Assembly (NCBI GenBank): GCA_021298835.1
Contig: JAJTHG010000027.1
Span: 62,001 to 126,000, forward strand
Length of the DNA stretch: 64,000 bases
From: Gemmatimonadota bacterium
GTDB lineage: Bacteria; Gemmatimonadota; Gemmatimonadetes; Gemmatimonadales; Gemmatimonadaceae
Direction of reading: 5' to 3'
Under the pieces are notes generated by a model. That model did not search any database and had not been told where the DNA came from. It saw only the letters and a program-made list of their open reading frames with translations. A program made the position numbers and the translations under genes. Below, one piece after another: positions 47,022-57,472 of the stretch. The first letter of the stretch is position 1, and every line of letters starts with the position of its first letter.

Positions 47022-47913
47022 GCGGCCCCCACGCGGTCCACCACGCCGGCGCCGGCCAGCGCCGCCACCAGGGCGCGCGCCTCCGCCAGGGCGCGCCGCG
47101 CCCGCTCGGCGGCCACCGGGGCGCGGCCGTAGCGGGCGGCGTCGGCGTCCTCGAGCAGCGACAGCAGTCGCGACATCGGCACGCCGGAGAACGACGCGCG
47201 CGAGAGCTCCTCGGTCGTCAGCACGCGGCTCGACGGGTGGGCCTGCGCGAGGGCCTCGCGGACCGCGTCGGCGGCGCCCAGCAGCAGGCGCGCGGGCTCC
47301 CCGGCGCCCTCGAGTCCCAGGCGCGCGAGGGCGTCGAGCGCGGCCTGCGGATCGACGCGGCGACGCCGCGCTCCGGTGGCCGCGCCGTGCGGGCGGCGCA
47401 GGGCCCACCACACCAGCAGCGCCCCGACGAGCAGGGCCAGCGCCACGAGCAGGGCGTCCCGCCACCACGCCACCGGGATGTCCAGCGGCTCGCGCAGGGG
47501 CCGCGGCTCGGCGGCGCCATCGGCGGGGAGCACGCTCTCGACGGCGAGCGGGACCGGCGCGATCGGCATGCGCACGGCGGCGCCTGCTACCTCGACGACG
47601 GCCTCGCCAAAGGGAATCGTGCGCGCGCCGACGTCCCACGCCACGAGCCGGTACGTGGCGCGCGACTCGACCGAATCGGGGCCGATGGGGCGCGTCTCTC
47701 CCACGGAGGATGCCACGGCCTCGACGGCACCGCTGTCGGGCCCGACCGGGAAGGCGACGGTGGTCCCCGACGGCACGCGCGCGCGGAGGACGAGCGTGAA
47801 CGGCTGGCCGGCACGGATGGCGGTGGCGGGGGCGTCCGCGACGATGCGGGGCCCGCCGGCCGGCGGCGACGGTGCCGCGCCCGGGCCAGCCGGCGACTGG
47901 GCGGTCGTGGTCC

Positions 47914-47917
<4 letters not shown>
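47018..47917 (-). CDS. BatD-like/DUF4381-like membrane protein of the moxR-bat cluster
   Basis: A 299-residue protein. The N-terminal ~120 residues after a Pro-rich lead form a beta-rich domain (IRAGQPFTLVLRARVPSGTT, VVEVAGAAVRMPIAPVPLAV), a single helix follows (ALLVALALLVGALLVWWAL, about 154-172), then a helical cytoplasmic tail with ALDALARLGLEGAGEPARLL and TTEELSRASFSG. Position between DUF58 and batA matches the small membrane protein often found there. GTG start, GTGA overlap. No precise function. Confidence 0.65.
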
Positions 47918-48807
<890 letters not shown>

Positions 48808-49797
48808 TCAGGGCACCGGCACGCGGTCGAGGACGCGGCCGACGATGTCGTCGCCGGTGACGCCGTCGGCCTCGGCCTCGAAGGTCGTGAGCACGCGATG
48901 GCGCAGGACGTCCGGGGCGATCGCCTTGACGTCGTCGGGGGTGACGAAGCCGCGCCCGCGCAGGAAGGCGTGGGCGCGCGAGGCCTGCGCCAAGGCGATC
49001 GTCGCGCGCGGCGACGCGCCGAACTCGATCAGCGCCCCGAGGTCCGCGAGCCCGAACGCCGCCGGTTCACGCGTGGCGTGGACGAGATCCACGATGTAGT
49101 CGGCGACGCGGGCGTCGAGGTAGAGCTCGGCGATGCGCTGCCGTGCGGCAAGCAGGGCCTCGGGGGTGGCGACGGCCGCGATCGGGATGCCGGTCCCGCC
49201 CGCCATCCGGCGCATGATCTCGCGCTCCTCCTCGCGCGTCGGGTAGCCGACGCGGAGCTTGAGCATGAAACGATCCACCTGCGCCTCGGGCAGCGGATAC
49301 GTCCCTTCCTGCTCGATCGGGTTCTGCGTCGCCAGAACGAGGAACGGCTCCTCGAGCGTGAACGTCTCGCCCCCGATCGTGACCTGCTTCTCCTGCATCG
49401 CCTCGAGCAGGGCCGACTGCACCTTGGCGGGGGCGCGGTTGATCTCGTCGGCCAGCAGGATGTTCGTGAACACCGGCCCCTGCTTGACGGAGAAGGTACC
49501 GGTGGCCTGCTCGTACACCTGCGTTCCGAGTACGTCGGAGGGAAGCAGGTCGGGAGTGAACTGGATGCGCGTGAAGCGCGCGGCGACCGTTTCGGCCAGC
49601 GTGCGCACCGTGAGCGTCTTCGCGAGGCCAGGCACGCCCTCCAGCAGGACGTGCCCCCCGGTGAGCAGGCAGATGAGCAGCCGCTCGATCATCGTCTCCT
49701 GCCCCACGACCCGCTTGCCGACCTCGTGCAGGATCGCCGCGGCGAGCGCGCCGTCGGTGCCCGTCGCCGCCGTGCCTTGTGCCGTCGAAGCCGCCAC
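48808..49797 (-). CDS. MoxR-family AAA+ ATPase
   Basis: A 329-residue AAA+ ATPase. Walker A VLLEGVPGLAKTLTVRTLAE, Walker B NILLADEINRAPAKVQSALL, sensor region FLVLATQNPIEQEGTYPLPEAQ and a C-terminal lid GASPRATIALAQASRA. MoxR proteins act as chaperone-like partners of VWA proteins, here DUF58, BatA and BatB. GTG start with GAGG about five bases upstream. It lies 46 bases after rluB; a -10-like TAGATT overlaps the rluB stop. Confidence 0.93.
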   Translation of the reverse strand: MAASTAQGTAATGTDGALAAAILHEVGKRVVGQETMIERLLICLLTGGHVLLEGVPGLAKTLTVRTLAETVAARFTRIQFTPDLLPSDVLGTQVYEQATGTFSVKQGPVFTNILLADEINRAPAKVQSALLEAMQEKQVTIGGETFTLEEPFLVLATQNPIEQEGTYPLPEAQVDRFMLKLRVGYPTREEEREIMRRMAGGTGIPIAAVATPEALLAARQRIAELYLDARVADYIVDLVHATREPAAFGLADLGALIEFGASPRATIALAQASRAHAFLRGRGFVTPDDVKAIAPDVLRHRVLTTFEAEADGVTGDDIVGRVLDRVPVP

Positions 49798-49843
49798 GCC
49801 GTCCTCGCCTCGTGCTGGGGTGCTGGTCGCCTGCTGCGGGAAT

Positions 49844-50584
49844 CTAGTCCCGGCGCGCGGGGCGATAGGGCCCCCTGCGGGCGGGGGCGGTCACCCCAAG
49901 CGCGGCCGCTTCCTCCGCCGTGAGGGACCGCCAGGTGCCGACGGGCAGGGTCCCGAGGGTCACGGGACCGTAGCGCACCCGCACGAGCCGGTCCACCACG
50001 AGCCCCACGGCGTGCGCGATCCGGCGCACCTCGCGGTTGCGCCCCTCGCCCAGCACGAGCGTGAGCACATGGCGGCCCCGCCCGAGCGGCTCGGCGCTCG
50101 CGCGGGCCACGCGGGCGGGACCGTCCTCGAGCTCGACGCCGCGCCGCAGTCGCGGCAGAGCCGAGGCGACGTCCCCCTCCACCGTCACCGCGTACTCCCG
50201 CTCGACCTCGCCGCTCGGATGGGTCAGGCGGTGTGCCGCCACCCCGTCGGTGGTGAGCAGCAACACCCCTTCGGTGAGCAGGTCGAGGCGGCCGACGTAC
50301 GTCAGGCCCGGCACGCGCGGGACGAGGTCGAACACGGTGCGACGGCCCTGCGGGTCGCGCGCGGTCGTCATGATCCCGGCCGGCTTGTGCAGCACGAACC
50401 ACTGCGGCGGTGCCGGCGCAGCGACCGGGGCGCCGTCGACGAGGATGCGATCGCGCGCCGGGTCCACGACCTGGCCGAGTACCGCGACCGCACCGTTGAC
50501 GGTGACGCGGCCCGCCTCGACGAGCGCATCGGCCTTGCGACGCGACGCGACGCCAGCGCGCGCGAGCGCGCGCTGGATGCGCAT
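49844..50584 (-). CDS. rluB: 23S rRNA pseudouridine synthase (RluB/RsuA family)
   Basis: A 246-residue enzyme with an N-terminal S4 RNA-binding domain (MRIQRALARAGVASRRKADA) and a catalytic domain with VLHKPAGIMTT, YVGRLDLLTEGVLLLTTDG (catalytic Asp), PSGEVEREYAVTVEG and LGEGRNREVRRI. The frame is open to 50656, overlapping scpB, but the S4 domain begins at ATG 50584, the chosen start. The scpA-scpB-rluB order is widely conserved. Confidence 0.93.
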   Translation of the reverse strand: MRIQRALARAGVASRRKADALVEAGRVTVNGAVAVLGQVVDPARDRILVDGAPVAAPAPPQWFVLHKPAGIMTTARDPQGRRTVFDLVPRVPGLTYVGRLDLLTEGVLLLTTDGVAAHRLTHPSGEVEREYAVTVEGDVASALPRLRRGVELEDGPARVARASAEPLGRGRHVLTLVLGEGRNREVRRIAHAVGLVVDRLVRVRYGPVTLGTLPVGTWRSLTAEEAAALGVTAPARRGPYRPARRD

Positions 50585-50627
50585 CGGGCCGGCGGCGTCC
50601 CGGGGCGGCGGCGCGGCCCCCGGCGGC

Positions 50628-51278
50628 CTACGCCCCGTCGGCGGCGTCCGCGGCACTCGGGGCGGCCGACGGCGCGGCGATCGCCTCGACCGGCTCGGCG
50701 CCCTCGGCGGGCGCCTCGGGGGCGGCGGCGGCCGGGTCGGCCTCGCCGGCGAGCGGCCGCAGGGCCACGGCCAGCTCGTCGGCGCGCGGCAGCTCGGCGA
50801 GGTGCCGGAGGGCGAACTGCTCGAGGAAGAGCGGCGTGGTGCCGTAGAGCATGGGCCGCCCGAGACTCTCGGCGCGGCCGACGATGTCGATGAGGCCCCG
50901 CTCGTGGAGCGACTTGATGACCCCGCCGACGTTCACCCCGCGGATCTCCTCGATTTCGCCGCGGCCGATCGGCTGCCGGTAGGCGATGATCGCGAGCGTC
51001 TCGAGCGCGGCGGCCGACAGGCGCGACGGCCGGGCGGCGAGCTGGGCGCGCTCGATCGCGTCGACGTACTCGGGGCGCGTGAGGATCTGCCATCCCTCGC
51101 CGAGCTCGACGAGCTCGACACCGTGCCCTTGGACGTCGTAGCACTCGCGCAGCTCGTCGAGCGCGGCGCGCACGGCGGCCGGGGAGGCCTCGGGGTCGAG
51201 GCCCTGCAGCTCCTCGAACGAGATCGGGCGGGCGCTCGCGAAGAGCGCCGCCTCACACAGTTTGGCCAGACTGTTCAC
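50628..51278 (-). CDS. scpB: segregation and condensation protein ScpB
   Basis: A 216-residue condensin kleisin partner with two winged-helix domains: LAKLCEAALFASARPISFEE at the N-terminus, ALETLAIIAYRQPIGRGEIE and IRGVNVGGVIKSLHERGLID in the middle, GTTPLFLEQFALRHLAELP, then an acidic Ala/Pro tail of about 45 residues. GTG 51278 with GGAG seven bases upstream; its first 26 bases overlap scpA. Confidence 0.95.
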   Translation of the reverse strand: MNSLAKLCEAALFASARPISFEELQGLDPEASPAAVRAALDELRECYDVQGHGVELVELGEGWQILTRPEYVDAIERAQLAARPSRLSAAALETLAIIAYRQPIGRGEIEEIRGVNVGGVIKSLHERGLIDIVGRAESLGRPMLYGTTPLFLEQFALRHLAELPRADELAVALRPLAGEADPAAAAPEAPAEGAEPVEAIAAPSAAPSAADAADGA

Positions 51279-52005
51279 GGAACAACTCCACGGTGGCGAA
51301 CGGCGCCGGCTGGACGAGCTTGAGCTCGCCGAGCTTGGCGAGCTCGAGCAGCGCGAGGAGGGCGCTCAGCACCTCCCACGGCTCGGCGTCGGGACGGACG
51401 ATGTCGCTCCACCTCGCGCGCGCGACGCGCGCCAGGATGTCGCGGACGAGGTCGATGGCGCCCGCGACGTCGAGGGCGCGCGGCACGACGTCGTGGACGC
51501 CGGGGCGCACGAGCACCCGGAGGACGCGATCGACGGCGGTGAGGAGGTCGCTCAGCGACAGGGTGAGCGGCGCCATCGGCGGCTCGGCGGCGGTCGGCAG
51601 GAAGCCGCGGGGCAGGCGCTGGCGGCGCCCCTCGCCGAGGTGCTCGAGGAGGTCCACGACCTCGCGCATCTGCTGGTACTCGAGCAGGCGACGGACGAGC
51701 TCGGCGCGGGGATCCTCCCACCCCTCCTCGCCCTCCGGGCGCGGCAGGAGCATCTGCGCCTTGATGCGCAGGAGGCGCGCGGCCATCTCGAGATAGTCCG
51801 CCGCCTCGTTGAGCCCCATCGTGTTGATGCGGTCGAGGAACTGCCGCGCGATGCGGGCGATGGGGATGTCGTAGATGTCGAGTTGCTCGTCGCGAATGAG
51901 CGACAGCAGCAGGTCGAGCGGTCCGGCGAACTCGGGGAGCTCGACGACGAAGCCGGGCGGCGGACCGTCCGGGGGCGTCGGCGACGCGGCGGGCGGCGCG
52001 ATCAC
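51253..52005 (-). CDS. scpA: segregation and condensation protein ScpA
   Basis: A 250-residue kleisin of the SMC complex. The N-terminal FVVELPEFAGPLDLLLSLIR and IPIARIARQFLDRINTMGL bind SMC; ARLLRIKAQMLLPRPEGEE is typical; the C-terminal winged helix is LLALLELAKLGELKLVQPAPF. The open frame extends further, but GTG 52005 is in a GTGA overlap with the protease gene and leaves a short Pro-rich lead before the domain. Confidence 0.95.
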   Translation of the reverse strand: MIAPPAASPTPPDGPPPGFVVELPEFAGPLDLLLSLIRDEQLDIYDIPIARIARQFLDRINTMGLNEAADYLEMAARLLRIKAQMLLPRPEGEEGWEDPRAELVRRLLEYQQMREVVDLLEHLGEGRRQRLPRGFLPTAAEPPMAPLTLSLSDLLTAVDRVLRVLVRPGVHDVVPRALDVAGAIDLVRDILARVARARWSDIVRPDAEPWEVLSALLALLELAKLGELKLVQPAPFATVELFREQSGQTV

Positions 52006-52688
52006 GCGAACGGCGAGGCGAGCAGGAAGGGGCTCACCGCGCGCGCGGCCGCCTCGAACAGCCACGACACCGGCGCCATCCACGCCCCGAGGATCGGGCG
52101 GCCGACCGTCATCAGGAGCATGAGGATGACGAGGCCGAACCCGCCGAGGCGCACGTACCGCGCCCGCCACGCCGGGGGCAGCAGCCACTTCATGACGTGC
52201 GACCCGTCGAGGGGCGGGAGCGGGAACAGGTTGAAGATCGCCAGCACGAGGTTCACGACGATGCCGCTGACGAACATCCGCTGGAGCAGCGACAGGGAGT
52301 CCTGTGCCACCGGCACCGCCCGGCCGAGCAGGCCAAGTCCGATGATGGCCAGTACGAGCAGCACGACCAGCGCGAGGTTGGTCACGATGCCGGCCATCGA
52401 GACGATGATGTCACCGCGTCGGAGCTGGCGGTAGTTGCGCGGATCCACCGGCACCGGCTTGGCGCCGCCGAAAACGAAGTTCCCGCTCGTGGCGAACCAC
52501 AGCATCATCGGCAGGAGAATCGTCAGGAACGGGTCGATGTGCTTGAGCGGATTCCACGTCAGCCGGCCGAGTTGCTCGGCCGTGTGGTCGCCCTGCGAGC
52601 GGGCGGCCCAACCGTGGGCGTACTCGTGGGCCACCATGGCGAGGAGCAGCATGGGGGCCGCGAGCAGGAAGCGTTCGAGGGAATCCAA
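52002..52688 (-). CDS. site-2 protease-type M50 membrane metalloprotease
   Basis: About 228 residues, most probably from TTG 52688. The zinc motif MVAHEYAHGWAARSQGD (HExxH) is near residue 20; LGRLTWNPLKHIDPFLTILLP, FGGAKPVPVDPRNY and FNLFPLPPLDGSHV (the NxxPxxPLDG third-ligand motif) follow; five or six membrane helices. No PDZ domain, so it belongs to the small S2P-like group rather than RseP. Start is uncertain: no Shine-Dalgarno sequence, and ATG 52652 would cut into the first helix. It heads the sixteen-gene run. Confidence 0.85.
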   Translation of the reverse strand: MDSLERFLLAAPMLLLAMVAHEYAHGWAARSQGDHTAEQLGRLTWNPLKHIDPFLTILLPMMLWFATSGNFVFGGAKPVPVDPRNYRQLRRGDIIVSMAGIVTNLALVVLLVLAIIGLGLLGRAVPVAQDSLSLLQRMFVSGIVVNLVLAIFNLFPLPPLDGSHVMKWLLPPAWRARYVRLGGFGLVILMLLMTVGRPILGAWMAPVSWLFEAAARAVSPFLLASPFA

Positions 52689-52769
52689 GACGGGCGGAGG
52701 CCGGGGCGGAAAAGACGGGGAAAGGTAACGCACCGGTGCCCGCGATGGCGGACAACCCGTTGCGCTGCC

Positions 52770-52799
52770 TTGACCTACACAGCGGTATCCGCTTATGCT
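52770..52799 (+). promoter_or_regulatory. rpsT promoter
   Basis: -35 TTGACC (52770-52775), 18-base spacer, -10 TATGCT (52794-52799). Expected start near 52806 and a leader of about 54 bases. Confidence 0.6.
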
Positions 52800-52859
52800 T
52801 CGGGTCTGTCCATCACCGGCGTTCGCGTCGGTGTCTCCACACTCGTCAGGATTTCCTTC

Positions 52860-53099
52860 GTGCCCAGAATCGCATCCGCGAAGAAGAACATGCGGAAGGC
52901 GCGCGCGGCCACCGCGCGCAACCGTTCGCAGCGCGCGACGCTCCGCACCGCGCTCAAGAAGGCCAAGGCGCCCGGTGCCGAATCGGCGACGCGCCGCGAC
53001 GCGGTGAGCCTGCTCGACCGCGCGGCGCGCAAGGGGCTCATCCACAAGAACACTGCCGCGCGCCAGAAGTCCCGCATGGCGAAGAAGGCGGCGACCTAG
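52860..53099 (+). CDS. rpsT: 30S ribosomal protein S20
   Basis: A 79-residue, strongly basic helical protein. IASAKKNMRKARAATARNRS, RATLRTALKKAKA, DRAARKGLIHKNTAARQKSR and the Lys/Ala end are the S20 pattern. GTG start at 52860 with AGGA eight bases upstream. Monocistronic: its own promoter is upstream and a 12-bp hairpin lies downstream. Confidence 0.97.
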   Translation: MPRIASAKKNMRKARAATARNRSQRATLRTALKKAKAPGAESATRRDAVSLLDRAARKGLIHKNTAARQKSRMAKKAAT

Positions 53100-53124
53100 T
53101 CGCGCCCGACGCACGGCAAGCGGC

Positions 53125-53158
53125 GCGGCCGCCGGATCCCATCGGGTCCGGCGGCCGC
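53125..53158. terminator. strong GC hairpin after rpsT
   Basis: A perfect 12-bp stem, GCGGCCGCCGGA with TCCGGCGGCCGC, plus three inner CCC/GGG pairs. No T-tract follows on either strand. It lies between convergent rpsT and the zinc-ribbon gene. Confidence 0.5.
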
Positions 53159-53193
53159 GTCCCGTTGGGGGGCCCGGCGGCCCGCCGCCGGAC

Positions 53194-54540
53194 TCAGAGC
53201 GATGCCAGTTCGCCCCCGCATCGCTCGCAGTACCACTCGGTCGGGTAGTTCATCGCACCGCATTCGGCGCACTTGAGCGACCTGGCTGCGGTCGCCGCGC
53301 TGGAGGAACTGAGCGGCCCGTCGGCCATGCTCGTCGCCCGCAAGCTGTCCATGCCGGGGTCGGTCGATCCCGACTCGAACATCCTGCGCTCGGGCGACGC
53401 GATCGCGGGAGTGGGCGGCAACGGCGCCGGCGGGGGCGCGAACTCCCTCGAGATCCTCGGTGCCGGAGGCGGACCGGGGATGACGGGCGGACGCGATGGC
53501 ATCGCGCCGCGAGGCGGCGTGCCCCCGCGCGCCGGCATCACGCTCCGCGGGGCCGTCGTGGGAGGCGCCGCGGCCGTCGCGGCGCGCGGCGGTGCCATGG
53601 GTGCCGCCGATGCCGTCGAAGGACCGACGGGGCCGGCCGGCGCCGACGGTCCGGGGACGCCAGACGGGACGGGCATCGCGGGCGGAGCGACGCCCGCACC
53701 GGAGGCGCGACCGAGCGCCTTGAGGAACTCGAGGTCGTCGAAGGCCTCGGTGCCGCGGATCGCCCCCGGGGCCCGCGCCGCGCCCTTTGCTTCGGTCGCG
53801 CGCGGACGCGGCGGCGGGGCCGGCGCAGTGACGGCCGGCGCGACGGCGGGCGGCTGCGCCGGCGGCTGCGGTTCGGCGCTCGGTACGACGAGGAAGCCGT
53901 CCAGCGACCTCTCCGGCGACGGCGGTCGCTCGACGCTCCCGGTGACGGTCGGAGGCACGAGGTTCACGCGTTCGTTCGCGAGCGCCGCGGGCGGCAAGGG
54001 CGGCGCCACCCGGGGACGCTGCGCCACGGCTGGCGGGAGCGGCGGCGCGGGCGGCGACGTCGAAGGCGCGGACGCCGCACGGGGCAGCGGGCGGAGCGGC
54101 GAACGGGGCGGTGAACGGGGCGGCGCCGGCGCCGCCCCAGCGCCCATCACCTCGCCAAGCGCGCGTTCGAGGGCGCCGAGCGTCGTCTCGGCGGCGAGGC
54201 GATCGGCGGCGGCCGTCGCAAGAGCGGCATCGGATTCCGCCGCCAGCGCCACCCATTCGTCCCCGTCGTACTCACCGACGGCATGCCGCAACTCGGCCTC
54301 GGTGCGCGCGTCGGCGATCGCCTGCTCCGCCGCCCGCGCCGCATCGCGTGCCTCGATGGCGGCGCGTCGCTGCCCCTCGAGTTCCGCGACCCGCGAACCC
54401 AGCGCTCCGCGCACCGCGGCAAGGCGCGCCTCGTAGTCCGCCCGCACCTTCGCCACGACATGCGCCGGGGCACCGGACGTGCGAGCGGCCAGTTCCTCCA
54501 GCCACTGGGCGTACCGTGCACGCTGGGCGAGGAGCTCCAT
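53194..54540 (-). CDS. coiled-coil, Pro/Ala-rich protein with a C-terminal zinc ribbon
   Basis: A 448-residue protein of unrecognised family. Residues 1-135 are helical and charged (RADYEARLAAVRGALGSRVA, AELEGQRRAAIEARDAARAA), likely a coiled coil. Residues about 145-410 are Pro/Ala-rich and probably disordered. The last 35 residues form a zinc ribbon, LKCAECGAMNYPTEWYCERC, with CxxC...CxxC. No signal peptide. ATG 54540 is chosen; a GTG at 54564 would make a GTGA overlap with the aldolase gene and is also plausible. It ends the pyr run. Confidence 0.7.
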   Translation of the reverse strand: MELLAQRARYAQWLEELAARTSGAPAHVVAKVRADYEARLAAVRGALGSRVAELEGQRRAAIEARDAARAAEQAIADARTEAELRHAVGEYDGDEWVALAAESDAALATAAADRLAAETTLGALERALGEVMGAGAAPAPPRSPPRSPLRPLPRAASAPSTSPPAPPLPPAVAQRPRVAPPLPPAALANERVNLVPPTVTGSVERPPSPERSLDGFLVVPSAEPQPPAQPPAVAPAVTAPAPPPRPRATEAKGAARAPGAIRGTEAFDDLEFLKALGRASGAGVAPPAMPVPSGVPGPSAPAGPVGPSTASAAPMAPPRAATAAAPPTTAPRSVMPARGGTPPRGAMPSRPPVIPGPPPAPRISREFAPPPAPLPPTPAIASPERRMFESGSTDPGMDSLRATSMADGPLSSSSAATAARSLKCAECGAMNYPTEWYCERCGGELASL

Positions 54541-54560
54541 CACCGGAGCGTGCCCGGCGC

Positions 54561-55211
54561 TCACGTGGACACTCGGCGGGCCACGAGGCGCGCGACGACG
54601 TCGGCGGGCAGCGCGTGCACCGGCCCGAGGCGCGCGGCGGTCTCGAGGATCCGTGCCGCGTGCTCGAGACTCTCCATCCGCTGATGGGCGCGAGTCAGGG
54701 TGCTCCCGAGCGCGAGTGCGCCGTGGTGGGCCATGAGGAAGACGTCGTGATGCGGGAAGAACGGCTCGAACGCATCCGCCACCGCCGGCGTGCCCGGCAC
54801 GGCGAACGGCACGAGCGGAACGCGCCCCATCAACAGTATCACCTCGGGGAGGACCGGCGCCATGAAGTCGCGACCGGCCACGGCCCATCCGGTCGCCACG
54901 GGCGGGTGCCCGTGGACGACGGCGCGGACCTCGGGGCGGCGGGCGTACGCCCGAAGGTGCAGGTCGAGCTCGCTGGAGGGGACCCCGCGCTCCCCCCGTC
55001 GCGGCGTACCCGCAGCGTCCACGACGACCAAATCGGCGGGCCGCAGCTCGCCCTTGCTTGCCCCGCTTGGTGTGCAGAGGATGCGCCGCGCGTCGAGCCG
55101 CACGGACACGTTGCCGTCCATGCCGGCCACGAGGCCTCGCTCGGCGAGGCGACGGCAGACGGCGACGACGGCGCGACGCGCCCGGTCCTCGCGCCCGCGG
55201 ACCGCCGCCAT
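54561..55211 (-). CDS. class II aldolase/adducin-family protein
   Basis: A 216-residue zinc aldolase-type protein, like L-fuculose-phosphate aldolase or a related epimerase. GLVAGMDGNVSVRLD, ILCTPSGASKGEL, SSELDLHLRAY (catalytic Glu), VVHGHPPVATGWAVAG (His ligands) and VFLMAHHGALALGSTL (third ligand) are visible. Substrate not determinable. It follows pyrC by three bases and precedes the zinc-ribbon gene, so it is co-transcribed with pyrimidine genes for no obvious reason. Confidence 0.85.
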   Translation of the reverse strand: MAAVRGREDRARRAVVAVCRRLAERGLVAGMDGNVSVRLDARRILCTPSGASKGELRPADLVVVDAAGTPRRGERGVPSSELDLHLRAYARRPEVRAVVHGHPPVATGWAVAGRDFMAPVLPEVILLMGRVPLVPFAVPGTPAVADAFEPFFPHHDVFLMAHHGALALGSTLTRAHQRMESLEHAARILETAARLGPVHALPADVVARLVARRVST

Positions 55212-55214
55212 GCC

Positions 55215-56510
55215 TCAGGCGCCCAGCCGATGCACCACGCGACCGTCCACCAGCGTCAGGTGGACGCGGCCCGTGAGGACCTGACCCTGATAGGGGGAGT
55301 TGCGCCCCTTCGTGCGGAACGCCGCGACGTCCACCGTCCATCGCTCGGCCGGGTCGAAGACCGTGACGTCGCCGATCGCACCGGGCGCGAGCGACCCGCC
55401 GGCGAGGCCGAAGAGCCGCGCCGGGGTGCAGCTCATCTTGTCGATCAACTGGGCGAGCGACAGGATGCCCGGGGCCACGAGCCACGTGTGGACGACCGCG
55501 AGTGCCGTTTCGAGCCCGACGATGCCGTTGGGGGCGTCGGCGAACTCGCGTTCCTTCTCGTCGTAGTGATGCGGCGCGTGGTCGGTGGCGACGCAGTCGA
55601 TCGTGCCGTCGCGCACCGCCTCCTGCAGTGCGGCGACATCGTCGGCCGTTCGGAGGGGCGGGTTCATCTTGGCGTTGGTGTCGTAGTCGCCGACCGCCTC
55701 CTCGGTGAGCGAGAGGTGGTGCGGGCACACCTCGGCGGTGACGCGGATGCCGCGGTCCTTGCCCCAGCGGATGAGCTCGACCGACCCGCGCGTGCTCATG
55801 TGGCACAGGTGCACGTGGCCCCCGGTGCGCCGGGCGAGGAGGATGTCGCGGATGGCCATGATCTCCTCGGCCTCCGAGGGGATGCCCTTGAGGCCGAGCC
55901 GGGTGGAGACCACGCCCTCGTTCATTGCCCCGCCGTGCGCGAGGGTGGGATCCTCGCAGTGGTCGGCGACCGGGATGCCGAAGGTGCGCGCGTATTCGAG
56001 GGCGGTGCGCATCATCTGGCTCGAGACGACCGGCTTGCCGTCGTCGCTGACGGCCACCGCGCCGGCCTGGATCATCTCGCCGAACTCGGCGAGTCGCTCG
56101 CCCTTCTGGCCGAGGGTGATCGCCCCGATGGGATAGACGCGGGCGGCCTTCGCCTCGACCCCCTGGCGCTTGACGAACCCGACCGCCGCCTGGTTGTCGG
56201 TGACGGGATCGGTGTTCGGCATGGCGCAGACGGCGGTGAAGCCGCCGGCGGCCGCCGCGCGCGCGCCGGTCGCGATCGTCTCGACGTCCTCGCGACCCGG
56301 CTCGCGCAGGTGGCAGTGCACGTCCACGAAGCCCGGAGAGACGACCTTGCCCGAGACGTCGATCACCTCGGCGTCGGCGGGGTCGCCGATGCGCGCCCCG
56401 GCGTGGCGGACGACGCCACCCTCGAGGTAGACGTCGCCCGCGGCGACGTCGAGGCCGCGCGACGGGTCGAGCACGCGCCCGCCGCGGAGGAGGATGGGAC
56501 GAACGGTCAT
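55215..56510 (-). CDS. pyrC: dihydroorotase (class I)
   Basis: A 431-residue amidohydrolase closing carbamoyl-aspartate to dihydroorotate. [19 protein letters not shown] (HxH), [10 protein letters not shown] (metal-bridging Asp of class I enzymes), [22 protein letters not shown] and [15 protein letters not shown] give a complete metal site, so this is likely active rather than a pseudo-dihydroorotase. ATG 56510 in an ATGA overlap with pyrB. Confidence 0.95.
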   Translation of the reverse strand: MTVRPILLRGGRVLDPSRGLDVAAGDVYLEGGVVRHAGARIGDPADAEVIDVSGKVVSPGFVDVHCHLREPGREDVETIATGARAAAAGGFTAVCAMPNTDPVTDNQAAVGFVKRQGVEAKAARVYPIGAITLGQKGERLAEFGEMIQAGAVAVSDDGKPVVSSQMMRTALEYARTFGIPVADHCEDPTLAHGGAMNEGVVSTRLGLKGIPSEAEEIMAIRDILLARRTGGHVHLCHMSTRGSVELIRWGKDRGIRVTAEVCPHHLSLTEEAVGDYDTNAKMNPPLRTADDVAALQEAVRDGTIDCVATDHAPHHYDEKEREFADAPNGIVGLETALAVVHTWLVAPGILSLAQLIDKMSCTPARLFGLAGGSLAPGAIGDVTVFDPAERWTVDVAAFRTKGRNSPYQGQVLTGRVHLTLVDGRVVHRLGA

Positions 56511-57472
56511 CGGCTGTCGCCGCCCTGGGCGGCGGTGGCGAGCTCCGGGCGGCCCCCGGCGAGGAGGTACAGGACGGCCATCCGGACGGCGACGCCGTTG
56601 GTGACCTGGTCGAGGATGACGCTGTGGGGGCCGTCGGCGACGTCCGAGTCGATCTCGACGCCGCGGTTGATCGGCCCCGGGTGCAGGATGACGAGGTCCT
56701 TCGGCGCGCGCTCGAGCCGTGCGCGGCTGACGCCGAAGACGCGGTTGTACTCGCGGAGCGACGGGATGTAGCCGGCCTGCATCCGCTCCAGCTGGAGCCG
56801 CAGGACGTTCAGGGCATCGGCCCACTCGATCGCCTGCTCGACGCGGGCGAAGACGTGGTGGACCCCCAGCGACTCGATCGCCGCGGGCAGCAGCGACCGC
56901 GGCCCGCACACGGCCACTTCGGCGCCGAGCTTGCGCAGGCCCCAGATGTTCGACCGCGCGACACGAGAATGCATGACGTCGCCGACGATGCAGACCTTGA
57001 GCCCCTCGAGGCGGCCGCACTTGTCGCGCAGCGTCAGGAGGTCGAGGAGCCCCTGCGTGGGATGCTCGTGGGTGCCGTCGCCGGCGTTGACGACGTTCGA
57101 CTCGATGCGCTGCGCGAGGAAGCGCGGGGCGCCGGACGCGGGGTGGCGGATCACCACCATATCGATGCGCATCGCCTCGAGGTTGCGGGCGGTGTCCACG
57201 AGGGTCTCGCCCTTCGCGATCGAGCTGGCCGCGACCGCGATGTTCACGGTGTCGGCCGACAGGCGCTTCTCGGCGAACTCGAACGAGGTGCGAGTGCGGG
57301 TCGAGTTCTCGTAGAAGAGGTTCACGATGGTCTTGCCCCGCAGCACCGGGACCTTCTTGATCGCCCGTTCGCTGATCGCCTTGAACGGCTCGGCGGTGTC
57401 GAGGATCAGGCGAAGCTGCTCGGCCGACAGCGACTCGAGGTCGAGCAGGTCCTTGCCCAGCACCGGACTCAC
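56507..57472 (-). CDS. pyrB: aspartate carbamoyltransferase catalytic subunit
   Basis: A 321-residue enzyme joining carbamoyl-phosphate and aspartate. [20 protein letters not shown] holds the carbamoyl-phosphate STRT motif, [19 protein letters not shown] the His/Gln site, and [20 protein letters not shown] the aspartate-side loop. No pyrI is seen. GTG start in a GTGA overlap with pyrR. Confidence 0.97.
   Translation of the reverse strand: MSPVLGKDLLDLESLSAEQLRLILDTAEPFKAISERAIKKVPVLRGKTIVNLFYENSTRTRTSFEFAEKRLSADTVNIAVAASSIAKGETLVDTARNLEAMRIDMVVIRHPASGAPRFLAQRIESNVVNAGDGTHEHPTQGLLDLLTLRDKCGRLEGLKVCIVGDVMHSRVARSNIWGLRKLGAEVAVCGPRSLLPAAIESLGVHHVFARVEQAIEWADALNVLRLQLERMQAGYIPSLREYNRVFGVSRARLERAPKDLVILHPGPINRGVEIDSDVADGPHSVILDQVTNGVAVRMAVLYLLAGGRPELATAAQGGDSR

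Noticed and set aside
53194-55806. A possible fusion of the zinc-ribbon protein with sequence upstream over the aldolase and pyrC
   Set aside because: The upstream part is an off-frame shadow of the aldolase and pyrC; the real chain begins near 54540-54564.
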